Shown here: positions 1 to 14,300 of the stretch, piece by piece
Layout: each line of letters begins with the position of its first letter
How positions within the stretch are numbered: the stretch's first letter is position 1
Source: Mactromeris polynyma
Lineage: Eukaryota; Mollusca; Bivalvia; Venerida; Mactridae
NCBI GenBank assembly: GCA_032209605.1
Contig: JASFXZ010000001.1
Span: 38,134,619 to 38,198,618 of the forward strand
Reading direction: 5' to 3'
Length of the DNA: 64,000 nt
Made by a program: the position numbers and the translations under genes
The notes under the pieces: model-generated
Databases searched by the model: none
Told to the model about the DNA's origin: nothing
The model's input: only the letters and a program-made list of their open reading frames with translations

Positions 1-2385
1 CGGACCGAAAACATGTTGTTAAAAATTACCGCTAATTTCAAAGTGAAAGTAAACAAATCAAACACAAATGGGCAAATAATTGGCGTATTTCGTTAAATAA
101 CAGTTAAAAATTATTATTTACTTTAACATTCACTCCTGAAATGCCTTTTTGACGACACAATCAAAGTTCAAATGTCCGAAAGACAAGCGAATGTATAGAC
201 AATCGGTGCGCATAAGAACAGCAACGGATGTTTTAAAACCCGTCTGGCCCGTACCGTATCGGACATACGCACAGGCCTTCTGTATCGGACCTGGCCGTTT
301 TTATCGGTCAGGTCCGACTGTCCAATGGGTATTCGCCATGACTGTGTAAGTGTGGGTAAAACCCAATATTAGGTATATTTATAGAACAAATGCTCTTCAG
401 ATGTCTTGCTTGATTACACTAAGGCCGATAAAGTTTAATGAAATGCTCCAGAATTTTTCGTCCAACTTTTGAAAATTTGGAAACAGTCAGTGACTTCTTC
501 GTCCAAGTTCCTAGAAACATGTTCCCTGCTGTATCAAACTCATAATGAATACAGAGTACAATTTCTAAATAAATACAAAAGAAGAATTATGAAATCTACT
601 TTTTCAGAGCTAGCTCTGGTAGCATAAATATCGTCAAGTGCCCTCATTCCGGTGGTGACCTTATTCCGGTGATTTTTGTTTACATCGCGTGGTCATTCAC
701 ATGGTTCCCGTCGAAATATTTACAATACCTGAACGCAACTGTCAAACTTAAAATTAGCTGAAAATGCGTAACAAATAGGTAATATTTGATTCTAGAAGTA
801 CAAAATGATAAAAAGTACATTTTCCGCTATTTCCAATCATATCTAGATTAATAATGATATTTTTTACCTTAAAATGGTGACTTTGAAATTTGACAGCGCG
901 TCTGCATAAACACACACTAAAATATCTGATCGGTTCAGACCGGTAGTAGTTTTGGTTTTGCGCGCGCAGTGACGTTGTGATTACAGTTGACTTTGAAATA
1001 AATGCATTTGATTGGAAATTAATTTATTAATGCAGGTTATTACAGTTTATTTGTATAACTGTTTGTTTCCTTACCCAACCGGAATGAGGTCACATTAGGA
1101 TAGAACAATTACTATCTGCAAAAGGAGAATCAACAATCCAAGAGAATTGATGGGAGATTAATCCCATGATCCTTTCATTACAAGTATTGTATACCAAACA
1201 ATCGAGCATGATGTAACTGCCTAACAAGGTCAACCTACAGTAAACAAATCTATAACTTGTAAAAACTTCTTTTTTCAAGATCAAATACTTACTCCATTTG
1301 AAGAGTAACATCTCTGAGCCTGTACAAGCCCACCAGAATTCTGCAATGATAAAGCACAATAAAAAGGTGTGGCACTGAATATTCAATATCGAAAACAAAA
1401 TTATTTCAAAATAATAATATATGGAACACAATGAGAATGTGAACTGGGTCGAATTGTATATAAAACCAATATAATACAGATGAGGGAACTTTAACAATGC
1501 TAGTAGACTTAGAATCTGTTCTTTGTATGTGATGTATGCGAGTCCTAGCCCAAATACAGTTCGGTGTCTTAATGCTAACGTTCTATCCGAATACTTGACT
1601 ACTTACAAAAACGAATTCATCGTGCTCATCGTAATGAAATTTCGACCGTAATTTTTAAACCAACGAATACAAAATACATATGACAGATCATAAATATTAT
1701 GTAAGTAACAATTTAGTCATTCTTCCAGGCTTACCGACAAAACTTTGCAGAGCAGACGCTTGACATTGGCCATGATGTCCTTCCAGGCGGTGTATAAGTA
1801 GAAATACTACATCATCATAACTACTTGTCAATGTCAAGGCCATGGTTAAATAATAGTTAATTTCATAGGACCATTCAAATCCAACTACAATAAAATGAAA
1901 TCAGAAACGTTTAAACTCTGAAGTTTATATTGTGTATGTATTAATGATTAAAGAAATACACGTAAACGTTTACCACGAACAAAGTATCTTTTTTGTTTAT
2001 TTATATAGATCTATTAAAGGAAGATCTCTCTTAGATCCTGGCCTATGTTGCAATAAACAGCATGGCAGATTCGCATATGTGTACAGTATTAATTACATAG
2101 CATTCAATGTCCCGCGCAGTTTTACATTATTTCACATGAGCTGTACCGCCGCATTAGTAGATTCACAGCTATAGAATTTCACTAAAATTTAGTGATGTTA
2201 TACCTTCACTTCTTCTAAAAATAGCAACAATCAGCCTCTGAAACATTCAGTGCGCGCGCGTGCGGAATGCCCATATATACTTCCGGGTTTAACACTAAAC
2301 ACACAATGAAAATAGTTGACTTGTGAAGAAGAATGATGCGTTGACCTATGCTTGTGTTTGTGAACGGCTCAAAAGAGATGTAAAC
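1..2385. other. Upstream region of the arrestin gene, no gene recognised
   Basis: No coding exon was recognised on either strand. Positions 250-330 contain short imperfect repeats of a CGGAC-type motif. A 456 bp terminal-inverted-repeat element occupies 639-1094. Just before the arrestin start, 2250-2290 is locally CG-rich (GCGCGCGCG), contains TATATA at about 2273 and ACTTCCGG (the ETS-type motif reversed) at about 2279. These could belong to the promoter, but this rests only on position. Confidence 0.4.
639..1094. mobile_element. Foldback/terminal-inverted-repeat element (CCTCATTCCGGT ends)
   Basis: The left end reads TGCCCTCATTCCGGT and the right end ACCGGAATGAGGTCACA, so about 13 of 15 outer bases are inverted complements. 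The 456 bp body has no coding capacity. It resembles a MITE-type DNA element; no clear target-site duplication was seen. Confidence 0.55.
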
Positions 2386-5300
2386 ATGCACAAAATGGGG
2401 AAATTGAAGTGCTTTGAGATAGTTCTCTGTGAAAATAAAACAGTGTTTCACCCAGGTGGAAAAATTCTTGGTAAAGTTATTGTTGAATTGAAAGGAGACA
2501 TGAAAATGAGGTCGCTCAGGATATTTATGAGAGGGGTAGCCAAAGTTCACTGGACAGAATCTCGAAGTACTGGCAGCAGGTTGGGTTCCTATACTGAGCA
2601 TTACAATGCTGAGGTGGAATACTTCTTCAAGAGACAAGTTTTGTTCGGAGGAGGTATACTACTCATAAATATGTTAAAATTCAGTTACACATTTTATTGT
2701 GAAATTTATGTAAGCTAGTTTGTGTTACTCATGTACATATATGCTGTAATGTGTATGCTATATATTTGTCATTAGCGTTACACCAGTAGCTAATTAATGT
2801 TTCTTAATTTGTGTTTGATCTCGCTCCCATAACGTAAGAAGGGCTGCACATGAGTGAATCCAGATTAGGGGACTGGAGGTCTTGACCCCCTGAGGTTTTG
2901 GCAAAAAAGGGTTGTTCATTATATATCTAATCCTAGATCTAGATCCTCTGCCTGGAGCTGGAATCCCCCATCCCACATCCCTACCCTGGACCTGATGTTA
3001 ATTGCCTGATCAGCGACTGCCGCATATATAGTTCAGATGTTGGCAGCTTACAGCGTTGAGTATCATGACTTTAAAATATCTTGGGTGAATTTTCGTGGAT
3101 GCTTCTTTGTTACATTAGACCTGTACTGAATTCGAATTAAATTTGCAGGCTGCATTTGTCTGATCTCAATCCTCTGTGTGAAATTCTGTGCATATATACA
3201 GGTGTGTCACTAATTCTTGAAGTAGCAGCTTTGGAAAATCACCATTATTAGGTCTGGGGTAATCCCTTAAGAAAAAGCCGGGTGATGATGCTTAAGTTAC
3301 TGGGTAATTTTACCGGCTCCCTGGTCTTATTGACACCCCTGTATATATTTTCCATACATGTATTAGTTTCACATCCGGTGTGATTGAGTGATCGGAGAAC
3401 TCACTATGAGACAAAATACCCAAATCTTCCTGTCATGTACATACATATTGAAGCCTGTATACGTACAAGATGCACTGTGACTTCTAGTTGTGCTAGATGT
3501 GTAGATCTGTAAAATCCCAGTATATCACACCTTCATGTGTTGGAAATTGGAAAACTAGTATAGCTGTCATGACTGTTTTCACTTTTGCTCTGGTTTTGGG
3601 CCTGATATATGTCCTATATTTGTACCGGTCAGGGTTTCCACAAGGTGCTGTAAATCGCACGGATAATTTTTGACTGGATCTCCAAAATAACTTTCATTTA
3701 GAGGCAAAATTAGGTGTCAAAACATGGCCTTTTGGAAATTCAACTCCAGCTAATAAATTTAATTTTTCAATGTGCCTGACCAAATGTTCGCCAAGTAAAA
3801 AAGGTACCTTCCAAAAATTTCTTTTGGTCAGACAGTATTAATGTTGTAAGTTTCTTTGACTGAATGTTCAGCAATCTGTGACGTCTGTGTAGGAATTTAT
3901 TATTAAGTAATACTCCAAGATAAAGATAAAAGCATGTCATCTTGCCCTATGTTTCTGTTGCGAAATGCAATTCAAGTCAAATGTATTTATATTTATCCAG
4001 ACCATGTTTAATTGTTGATTTTGGGTTGTGGTAGAATGTTGCAAATAATTGCATTCATTTTAAATACATTTTTCTTACAACATAAATTGGTTTATGTGTA
4101 TAAATTTAGAAATAACAATTATTTGTGATTATGATCAATTAAGTTGATAATTTATTCTTGTGTCTCGTTACCTTGTCCTCTAAAATCATCCATGAATGTT
4201 TTAGGGACATATTGTTTTTGTTTCAATGATAATTGACTGCATTATACAATGTACAATGTATATATTGTACGTAAAACAAGAACACCAGAACAAAAAATGT
4301 TCAAGATAAAAATCCTTTATTCTTCACTTTGAAGAGTATTGTATTACTTCAATAGTCAATATTACACAATGTTACAAAAACAAAGTGGTTTCCTTGGATA
4401 CATGAATAAATTAGCCTTTGGGAGCATTTACCTTACGTAACCTACATTTACCATGTTACACATATAAAATATAATACAATTACTATATCTCATTATCTGA
4501 ATCATGTTTTCAAAACAATACAATTCTACTTGTAAAATATCACTTAAATACTTAAAACCATTCAAGCATTTCAGATGTACTACATATAATACTTACACTG
4601 CGGCGCCATCCATAAGTTTCTGCACTCATGAATAGTTTGGATTTTATTACTTTTTCATGCAGAATTTCAAATAAGCAATTGTATGACCATGAAGAAAAAT
4701 TATTCATCCCACTTCTGTGATGGATAGAAAAGAATTAACAATTTGCACATCTCAGCAGCAGCATTAATCGGCCATCATCAGAAACCAACATATATGTACA
4801 TGTATGAGATAATTTATTTCAGTACACATTTATAAATACTTCTACAGAAAATTATTGCTGTGTCAAAAAGAATTTTCAATTTATTGCATGTGACACAAAT
4901 ATGAAAATACATTGATTAATTACAATGGGAATTGTCGAAGTGTGAAGGAGCTTTTGGAGGGCTGTGTATAATAATTATGAAATGTTAGGCCATCCTTAAA
5001 AAATTGTTTGTTTGTAGTTACGCGGCCGACTCATGAAAAATGCCGCGACTCAATTTATTTTTTCAGGTTATAGTATTTTTCCCTTGTGTGTAGAAATTTT
5101 ATAGAATGTTTCTATAATAGAATTTAGACAACATTGAAATTTGAATGTACGCTTTTTATTACTTTTTCATGAAAATGAGTGGTTTAAAGCCGCATCATGG
5201 GAGGAAAACACAGAATACATACAATGAATCAATACATGTATGCTGGGCTAGCGCTTTTTTTTTCTTGAGTCAATTTTGGAACCAGTCGGTTTCAGTAATT

Positions 5301-8300
5301 TGCGGGCTATATAACAGTGCGCAATCAACAAATATTAAGTGCATTGATGGCGTCTCAACCCCCATGGCATAGAACTTTGTTATTTCACTGTAGTTCTTTT
5401 TAGTGTTTCTTTGAAATTGCTTTAGTCTACAAATCATTTCTAATAGAGCTTGTAGGATGATTTACTGTAGCACTCACTGTTATTTTATTCTTGTTATTAA
5501 AGTTTAAACAAAACATCTCATTAATAAAATTGAAAGATGAAGACAATGTATACTCATCTCATTAATAAAATTGAAAGATGAAGACAATGTATACTCCCAA
5601 ACACAAGTCACAGTTACGTTCAAGAAGCAATATATGTTTAAAACAGTCAGCTGTACATACAAACTAGGCCACAAATGAATTATGTTTGTGTTATTTAACT
5701 TATTAATATTTGCCCAAGAAACAGAGGCTTTGGAGAGATTACAATAAAACCTCATCCGAAGACCACCTCAATTTTAAGTCCACCTCAAAATTAAGAACAC
5801 AATTTTTTCAGGTCAATTTTCACTGTAGTGCTGTTTATTCAACCTCAAGATTAAGACCACTTCAACAAGAAGACTAGTTTTTAGGGGTCCCAAAGGTGGT
5901 CTTGTTATTGAGGTTTTACTATATATTGTATTTCTTTAGTCATATATTATATTATTCAAATCCATCATTTTACATCAATATTAAATGCATGTAGCAGAAA
6001 ATTTCTAAGAGTTAAAATACTAATCCTTTGAATTTTAATGGCATGATCCAATCTCCTGTCAGACATCTGGAAATTTAACTGCGAAATCCATTTATTATAA
6101 ACATTATAATATAAACATTATGCATTTAGTTGATGAACGTGCATTCTGATTTCTATCATTAATGTATTCGATACAGAATACTGGTAATTTAAAGCGAAAT
6201 CCTTTCTAACTTTGTTAACAGTAAAGCCTATCAGCTTTAATTGATGAGATTTCATTTATTGGGTTAAAGTAAGTATAATTGCCAGTTACACTGTGTGTTT
6301 TCGAGCGATGCAATGTCACAATTTTTCAGCAAGAATTTCTCTGAACTCTGTCTACTTCAGTAAGATCGGAGCCTTAGCTACAAGCATGGGTACATAATTT
6401 AAAAATTATCTTTATATAAAATGAGTAGTTTTGTTTCGAATACAAAAATCGTGCAAAATAGCAAAATTTAACTTGTCATAAACAGAAATTTAAGGAATTA
6501 AATGAATCTGCTACTTTTTTTAATTAGGGCTATCATTGATACAGTTGATATCAAAAACAATTTTGTCAGTCAATATATTATATACCCACTAACAGATACC
6601 AATATCATGTCTGGAAAATACAGGATATATAATTGTTGCAGTTTAAAAATGTGCTAAAATTGCGTAACATCGCTTTAATAATAGTCAGCTGCTTGTTTTA
6701 CAATGCTCTAGTGGATAGTGCATTCCAAATGGCGGCAATATTATATAATACTGTGTTAATAAGTTAAGAATATGGATTAATTACTTAAATGGCTTCTTGC
6801 TATCATAAATATACAAGTTGAACATTTAGTTATGTAGGGCAGACACACACATATATACAGAAATTTAATAGTCTTGTTAAAATGTTAAAGGAATGTAAAA
6901 CAATTATTGATATATCGTCATTATTTGTCTTTGAGTATATATAATGTATGTCAATATCATCAATATGAAACAATTTGAATCAACGATGGCCCTAATTTTA
7001 ATCAATATTTCTTGTCTTTCATTGAGAATTTACGTGGTGCTTTAAACTAACTCTGCACTGAGTGTAAATAAAGCATAAAACCCACCCGCAGAATTCTTTA
7101 GACCACCTACATGATATTTACATCCAGAATACATCTGTGTGCACCCTATGATACTTTCAACATAGTGCTCAGTAAATCGTTGCTTTATTTCCAGAACCCC
7201 TTAACTCGTTTTTTATCTTTTTGAGAAATACAACTTCAGTTTTACCCTCCTGTAGAGAATAGTTACATACAGGGTTATGGAATTGCATTTTATTTATGTT
7301 ATGTGCATTCCAGAACAATATAGGTAGTACAGATAGAAAGAGCTTGGAAAGACGGTTTCAACGATATCAAATACTCAAAACCGCCAAAAATTTAGTTATG
7401 GGGCGAAATTGAATTAATAAAGCAACAAAATGTTTGTTATCAATTAACCAGGACAAATGAACAACAATTGCTTGCCCAAAATGGAAATTACTGGTCTATG
7501 GTTCTGCATAATCTTGAGAAAAATTAAATCTTATTACATAACAATCCTCACTATTAAATTTTTCTTTTGAATTATGAGGGGTTTCTGCATGCTTGTACAT
7601 TGTGTACCAAAAATTGTGAAAAAGTGACAGTGTCTCAATAATTTCTGAACAAGCCATGTACATATAAGGAATATAGGAGTGGAGAGAACATGTGACATTA
7701 TATCCTGTGACCTAGGGTTTGGTAAAACACTACCTTTTTATCCATTTTCAGTTGCATAATCATGATATCATACTGTGTAATTTTATATCACACATTGCTG
7801 TATTAGTTTTGTGTGTTTTTCTTTTAAATGTTCTAGACATAATTATATAATTATTATTTTCGTATATTTTTGTTTTTAATTACAGATAATTAAATCACAT
7901 TAGATCAGTTATTATGTAAAATACTGAAGTGCACCTATTGTTGAGAGTAATAGAGACCATAATTAAATTAATTAAATACATTTAATTGCACTAGCTGACT
8001 CATCTGGGGACTCCGGCGGGGAGGGGTCACACCTAAAATTCCCCAACCTTACATGTATGTCTGAGTATAAATGCAATAGTATATAGAGATCTTTAATCAT
8101 AAGATTTTCAAATAAATGATTCTAATTATTGCAGCATTATATTCTATAAATATGATGTTTATAAACAAAGAATATAACACAGTCAGTTCCATAAGGTTTG
8201 GGCAAAAGGGTACGTTAACTTATCAAAATCCCCTGAATTTCGGTGAATTTACCAAAAACCAATTGGGATCTGGAGTGACCAACAATTGTAACATTTTGCT

Positions 8301-11300
8301 CGGCATTTTTTTAGTTGCACAACAAATCTTAACCTTCAAATTGCGCCGACCATCTTTTTTTAAGATATTTCTTGTTAAATATCTATTGTTTATTCAGTTC
8401 TATTGAGACCTAATCTACTGAATCGTTATTAATACAAAATGGAATCAGCTTGGACATTTGTTTTGCCATTTTTGGGGACATGTATTTTGGGTATCATTCT
8501 TGGACTCAAATAGTATGTTTTTCCAATATTTCCTGTTAAAATTCTTCTTGGGGGGAAAAAAGGAAAATTCGTATAAGATTAGTTGGTGCTGATCCACATT
8601 TCGTTTCACATAATTTGACGATTGTCAGAAAATACTGCATACTTTTAATTATTGATTAAAAACTGTACACATTTTTTTATCATATAATTAAGTGCAAATT
8701 TCTGCATTTGCAGGGGCATTAGCCCCCAAAAGCTGTTTAGAGGCCTATGAATGCACCATTGGCTGAAAAGACCAAACAGTTGAAGTGAATTACCTGCAAA
8801 ATATATTATATTAAATTCCCCTTGCAAGATTTAAAGGATTTGGCACAAAACTTGTAACTGCTCTGTTACACATCGTTTTTTATTTTATAACAGTTTTGCT
8901 CCAAATCTGATTTCTCCATGGCTTAGATAATCAGTCTTAAAAACACATCAGTCATTATCTGTGCCCACGTTTATCATACTGCTGCAGGTTTGATTCCTGC
9001 GTAATTAACAACCTTTTAACACTGCCTGAAATCTGAAACATCAAACTATTTCTTAATGAGTAATCATAATAGCGCAGTGATTTTAGAAACCTCAAATTTT
9101 GTAATCAGTCCAAGCAGAATTGTATCTCACCACATGTGTAAGTTTGTGTAAAATTTAGTGATAAGGTCAAGTGATATAGTATTCAGCACATGTGTAAGTC
9201 TGTGTAAAATTTTGTAGTAAGGCCAAGCAATTTATTATAATACTATTTCACTACTAGTCAATGTTTGTGTAAAATATTGTAATAAGGCCAAGCAATATAC
9301 TATTTCACTACTTGTCAATGTTTGTGTAAAATATTGTGATAAGGCCAAGCAATATACTATTTCACTACTTGGCAATGTTTGTGTAAAATATTGTGATAAG
9401 GCCAAGCAATATACTATTTCACTACTTGGCAATGTTTGTGTAAAATGTTGCGATAAGGCCAAGCAATAGACTATTTCACTACTTGTCAATGTTTGTGTAA
9501 AATGTTGTGATAAGGCCAAGCAATATACTATTTCACTACTTGGCAATGTTTGTGTAAAATATTGTAATAAGGCCAAGCAATATACTATTTCACTACTTGT
9601 CAATGTTTGTGTAAAATGTTGCCATAAGGCCAAGCAATATACTATTTCACAACTTGTCAATGTTTGTGTAAAATGTTGTGATAAGGCCAAGCAATATACT
9701 ATTTCACTACTTGTCAATGTTTGTGTAAAATGTTGTGATAAGGCCAAGCAATATACTATTTCACCACTTGTCAATGTTTGTGTAAAATGTTGTGATAAGG
9801 CCAAGAAAATAGACTTGTTTGACTATAACGCTGTTTTGGTTTCTCTATTTTCATGGCAGTGTAGAATTTTACCCTACATATCAGGTGGTGAGGTATTTAG
9901 TGGGTGTTCTGTTTCCTAATATTTCTGTGTATGTTTCAAATAATTTCAATTTGGCCTTACAGTGATAAACTAAACTTTCATTAACTTAGATTGAGCCTTA
10001 AATCCTGTATCGTATGATGCCAAAACATCTATCTGGTTAATGTTGTAGTTGATAGGTTGAGGATGTGAATGATTCATGAGTTATCATCAATACGCATTCA
10101 ATTAACTAATACATATATTACTTATTTATTCACATGATATATGTGTACTGTTAAATTGTGGATACTGCGTGGGTGAATTTTCAAATTTATTATCATGACA
10201 TGCATCACAGCATGGTAGTGAACTATCTCACTATAGCATTCAGTATGGGCCTGAATCTGTATTAGGTTATCTCCCCTAGTACTGAACGAAAAGGGTTCTG
10301 TATTTGGCTATACAGTCGGACCTCGTTCATTCGAATTCATCGGGTCCAAAATTTTATTTCAAATTTTACATGGTTTCGAATAGCCCATTTCAATTCAACG
10401 TGGATAAGATTCACCGGGACCTGATATTTATTTAAGATGGTACCAAGTATTCCAGTAGAAGGTTGTCGAATAAACGAGGTCTGACTGTACCTCCCAATAC
10501 ATCTAAAGGGAGCTTCTTGGGTCAGTCTGTTCGGGTATATCCCCAAAACATCCAGCAATATAGTGTTGTACTAAACAAGTTCTGAGGTTGCCAGGTAACG
10601 GTTTAATGGTTTAAGTTCATGAATTCTGAAATTCATGAAACCTAAATTTTGCTTTTCATGAATTTATTCATGAGCTTATTCATGAACTTATACATAAACT
10701 TATTCATGAACTTCATGAACCTTTTTTCACAGGGGTAGGGCACATGATCACCAATCTGGAAGTCATAGGTTTGAACTCCATGTCAGGCGTTTGTTCTCCA
10801 TGACAGTTCACCAAGTGTTAACAGTTTTGACATAATGTACAACGTTAATGTCAGAAGCATTCAGGGTGAAACAAAGAGTTACCTGACCTCAATTGCAAGT
10901 TAAAAGCCGATGTGCTGCGCTAATAATTTATGGAAAATGCTGTTTTCTGAAAAACTGTCCATCTAACATGGTTTCTTGTTATGTAGTTTCTAAAACAATA
11001 TACTGATCATTGGTTACTTAAAGATTTAGACTTACAAGACTTTCCAAACGTATACAATTTAATATGCTTGATTTGACCACAAATGTTGAATCATTTGTTA
11101 TCTGGGAATTATTAGACACAAGTTATATATGAGGAGATACTCAGTCAGTAATATTTACTCCCTAAAAATCGGGGGAAAGTAGAGCCTTTTGAAACTTAAT
11201 ATAATGCATCCAAAGCCATTTTCTTCCACCTCTGATACGTGTGAGGCAGTTTTGAGTTGTTTGTAAACAAAAGAGGATTGTGGGCTATATATTTTCCAGG

Positions 11301-14300
11301 CTGTTTACGCCTTCATCTATTTTAGTTTTATTATCTTTGATATCCAGTTGTGTTGTTTTTTTCAGGTAAATTTTTAATTGTCTGTGTATCTATATCTGCC
11401 TATTTGTTTGTGTTGCATCATGTTGTAAACAAGTACATACCAAGAGGCTCACAGGGAAGACTGGGCTTGCCCAACTGTGTTGTCTCTTTAAGTATAACTG
11501 TTATTATTATTATTTTATTATTATTATTATGTACTTCAAAGGTTGAATTATTATTTATTAATTATAATACATATTTGTATATTGCCTGTAGAAACAAGAT
11601 AAATGGGCGAGTGTTATTAATGAACTTTTAATAAAAATTGTCAATCATCTTGCAGCCACAATAATGCTTTATGTTTATTTAATTGTGTTACATGTATTAA
11701 GTTTTATTGAACATGTGTAACAAGCTATCTGTACCACACATGTTATTATTATTAAATAACATTTCTTCTGTATTTAATGGTTCTATGTTCATGCTATAAC
11801 TCAAAATCTTAACCAATAAAACTACATCATCTTAGCTTATTTCAATTTGTGCCAATCATCGTTTTTAAAGATATTTTTTATTTCATTTCAATTTTTCTTA
11901 TCAATTTTTTTTGAAAATGGCAAAAAAGGCAAGTCAGTAAAACGAAACAAACGAACTTGCATTAATATTTTTTTGATAATTTGTTGCGTTACAAGACAAT
12001 TTATTGTATCTTTTCTTCTTGCTTTGATGTTTTATCCCTCAAGCCAGGGTTGATTATGTAAAAGAAATTGTACGTGTTTTGATATAACATTATATTAATG
12101 ATGATATGTGACACTGAGTAGGCATTTATAGATTCCTTGTGCATTGCACATAATGGTTTGTGCCAATATAGTGTAAATGATGAACTAGCAGGCTCCGTAA
12201 TAGATCATATCTTTGATGCTGTCTATCTTAGGCCAGGATTGAGGATTGAGTAATTGTAGAATTGTCTGTCCTGCCTGCTGTCTACTGGTTTGGTGACGTG
12301 ACACTTGCTGCTTACGTGAGAATAGTATACATTCTATAAAAGTCAATTGTCAGAGACATAAAATTTAATATACAGACATAAAGTTTCTTTAAGAAAATAC
12401 AAAGTAAAACTCTACAAAGTCTTAATGCCCCATTCCAAGAAATATTGGATGATATATGGGTATTATTTATGATGGCCTTATTCTGATTCGGGTGCGATAA
12501 GACCTCAACATTAAGACTACCATAGTTATAAGACCTTATTTTCATTGACCATATTTTAAAGTTTTGTTCTAATTTTTATCACGATAGTCAGACCACCTCA
12601 TGACCAAGACCGACTTTCTTCAGAACTATAATACTGACTGTTCATCTAGGGAGTGGTATCAGGATTTTTTTATAGAAGAATGGGTTATCATTGTAAGAAT
12701 CCAGGGATATAGTTGAATTAACTGATTGTCATACTCAAATACTGTAAACGCAGAGAATTGGTCGTATTCTGGGACCGGTTGTTACATAAAACTTTACTGT
12801 ACTGGGCTTGTAACCTTTTCGTTTCTGATTAATTACTTGTCTGCAAGATAACTCAAGTACCCTTTGGCCTTAAGGGTCCTAACATGATAAGATTATTGCC
12901 TCCAGGTTGTAGAATTGATGAACCCTATCGATTTTGAGATCACTGTCATTTAATGTTGTGATAATACAAACTTCTTTTTGTCAACAAAAAACAGAGGAGT
13001 ACCGGTACATTACTAGTGTTTTCTTTGATAGGGCATAACTATTGATGTTTTTGCTCACTAGTGCAAAGTATATTTTTTATGTTTGTTTATGTTAACAAAT
13101 TATAACCTTAAATATTTCATTTTAATAGTATTGCTTTATTTTCTGTATTTCAGAGGTTTCTGAGGGACGGGATACATTGACAGAAGGGAGACATGAATTT
13201 AACTTTGAATTTGAATTACCCCTGGGGTAAGGATACATTTATGATGTAACATTTTACATTTTTATATTATAAAATATATACCCTATAATGAGAAAGGCAT
13301 AGTGGTCGAGGGGTAGAGTGCCTGACTCGAAGGTTGTGAGTTCAAATTGGTTAGCAACCCAGGAAGCAGTTGTCGCTAGCGATTAATGTAAGTTGTAAAC
13401 TTAATATCAGGATATCTTTAAGAATTATATGTTCGCTACATACTAGCCCCGCATACGTGTCTCTGTACTCCGACTTTTACACGCGACAGTATAGAGATGT
13501 GACGTCCGTGGCTGGACTAGCTACATACCAATTAGTACAGAAATTAAGACCACTTCATTACTAAGACCATAATTTCCTGATGATCAGACCACCTCATAAC
13601 TAACGCTAACTTTCTTCAGAGCCGCAGGTGGTCTTGTTATTAAGGTTCCAGTGTATTAATCTGCGACAAAATTCCAGTAGCTCTAAATAGACTAACCAGC
13701 TACTGATTTCGCTAATACACATGTTATATAAAAGCCAGTTGTGCTTATCATGAGATTGGTAAGCACTTGTGTTACATAGAGAGATTAAGTTGATACAGGG
13801 AACGCCACATACACAGACCATACACAGACCCTAGGGAAATAACAGTCTACAAAACATTAAGGGGTGCAAGGGTAAAACATATATAGGAGTAGGGAGGCAA
13901 GCAATGGTCTGGCTTACCATCAAATACTACTGAACATTAAGGGGGACAACTATGTGGAAAAAGGTTCATGGATGGAACGCATCACAGAACAAGCCAAGAA
14001 AGTCAGTCATTATAGACAGAAAGGGGGTATACATGTAGTCCTGGTAAAAAGAGCAGTTTCTAGTATTGCGCCAATCCCTTATAACCCTGTAACAGGTTGT
14101 ATGTATATTTTCAGGGGTATTGCAACATCATTTGAAGGCAAACATGGAAACATTCGCTATTGGTTGAAAGCTGAGATGGATAAACCATGGGGCTTTAATA
14201 ACAAAACAAAGAAAGCTTTCACAGTGATCAGTCCTATTGATATTAACAAACCGGAATATCAGGTGAGTTCCTTAAGAAGCAACGTGTGGTCCATGGCCTA

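Larger units (their letters stand above)
2654..13153 (+). other. Intron 1 of the arrestin gene (10.5 kb)
   Basis: Bounded by GAG|GTATAC at 2653/2654 and TTTCAG|AGG at 13153/13154. No exon with recognisable protein similarity was found inside. It holds family C and B hairpin elements (5740-5922, 10311-10489, remnants at 12462-12640), a 57 bp minisatellite (9235-9806), a 41 bp tandem duplication (5514-5596), a tRNA-like SINE remnant near 10735 and many short ORFs judged to be chance. The rest is AT-rich sequence in which I see nothing specific. Confidence 0.75.

Noticed and set aside
1090..1497. 135-residue minus-strand ORF
   Set aside because: Composition is that of translated AT-rich DNA, with no domain, no family resemblance and no splice partners.
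2215..2637. 140-residue minus-strand ORF
   Set aside because: It is the antisense shadow of arrestin exon 1, whose plus-strand frame carries clear arrestin sequence.
9235..9804. 189-residue minus-strand ORF with a 19-residue repeat
   Set aside because: The frame is open only because it crosses a 57 bp minisatellite (a multiple of 3) without stops; it has no homology, splice context or plausible start, and lies in an arrestin intron.
9124..9806. CRISPR-like array
   Set aside because: Units are tandem with no unique spacers, and the genome is eukaryotic.
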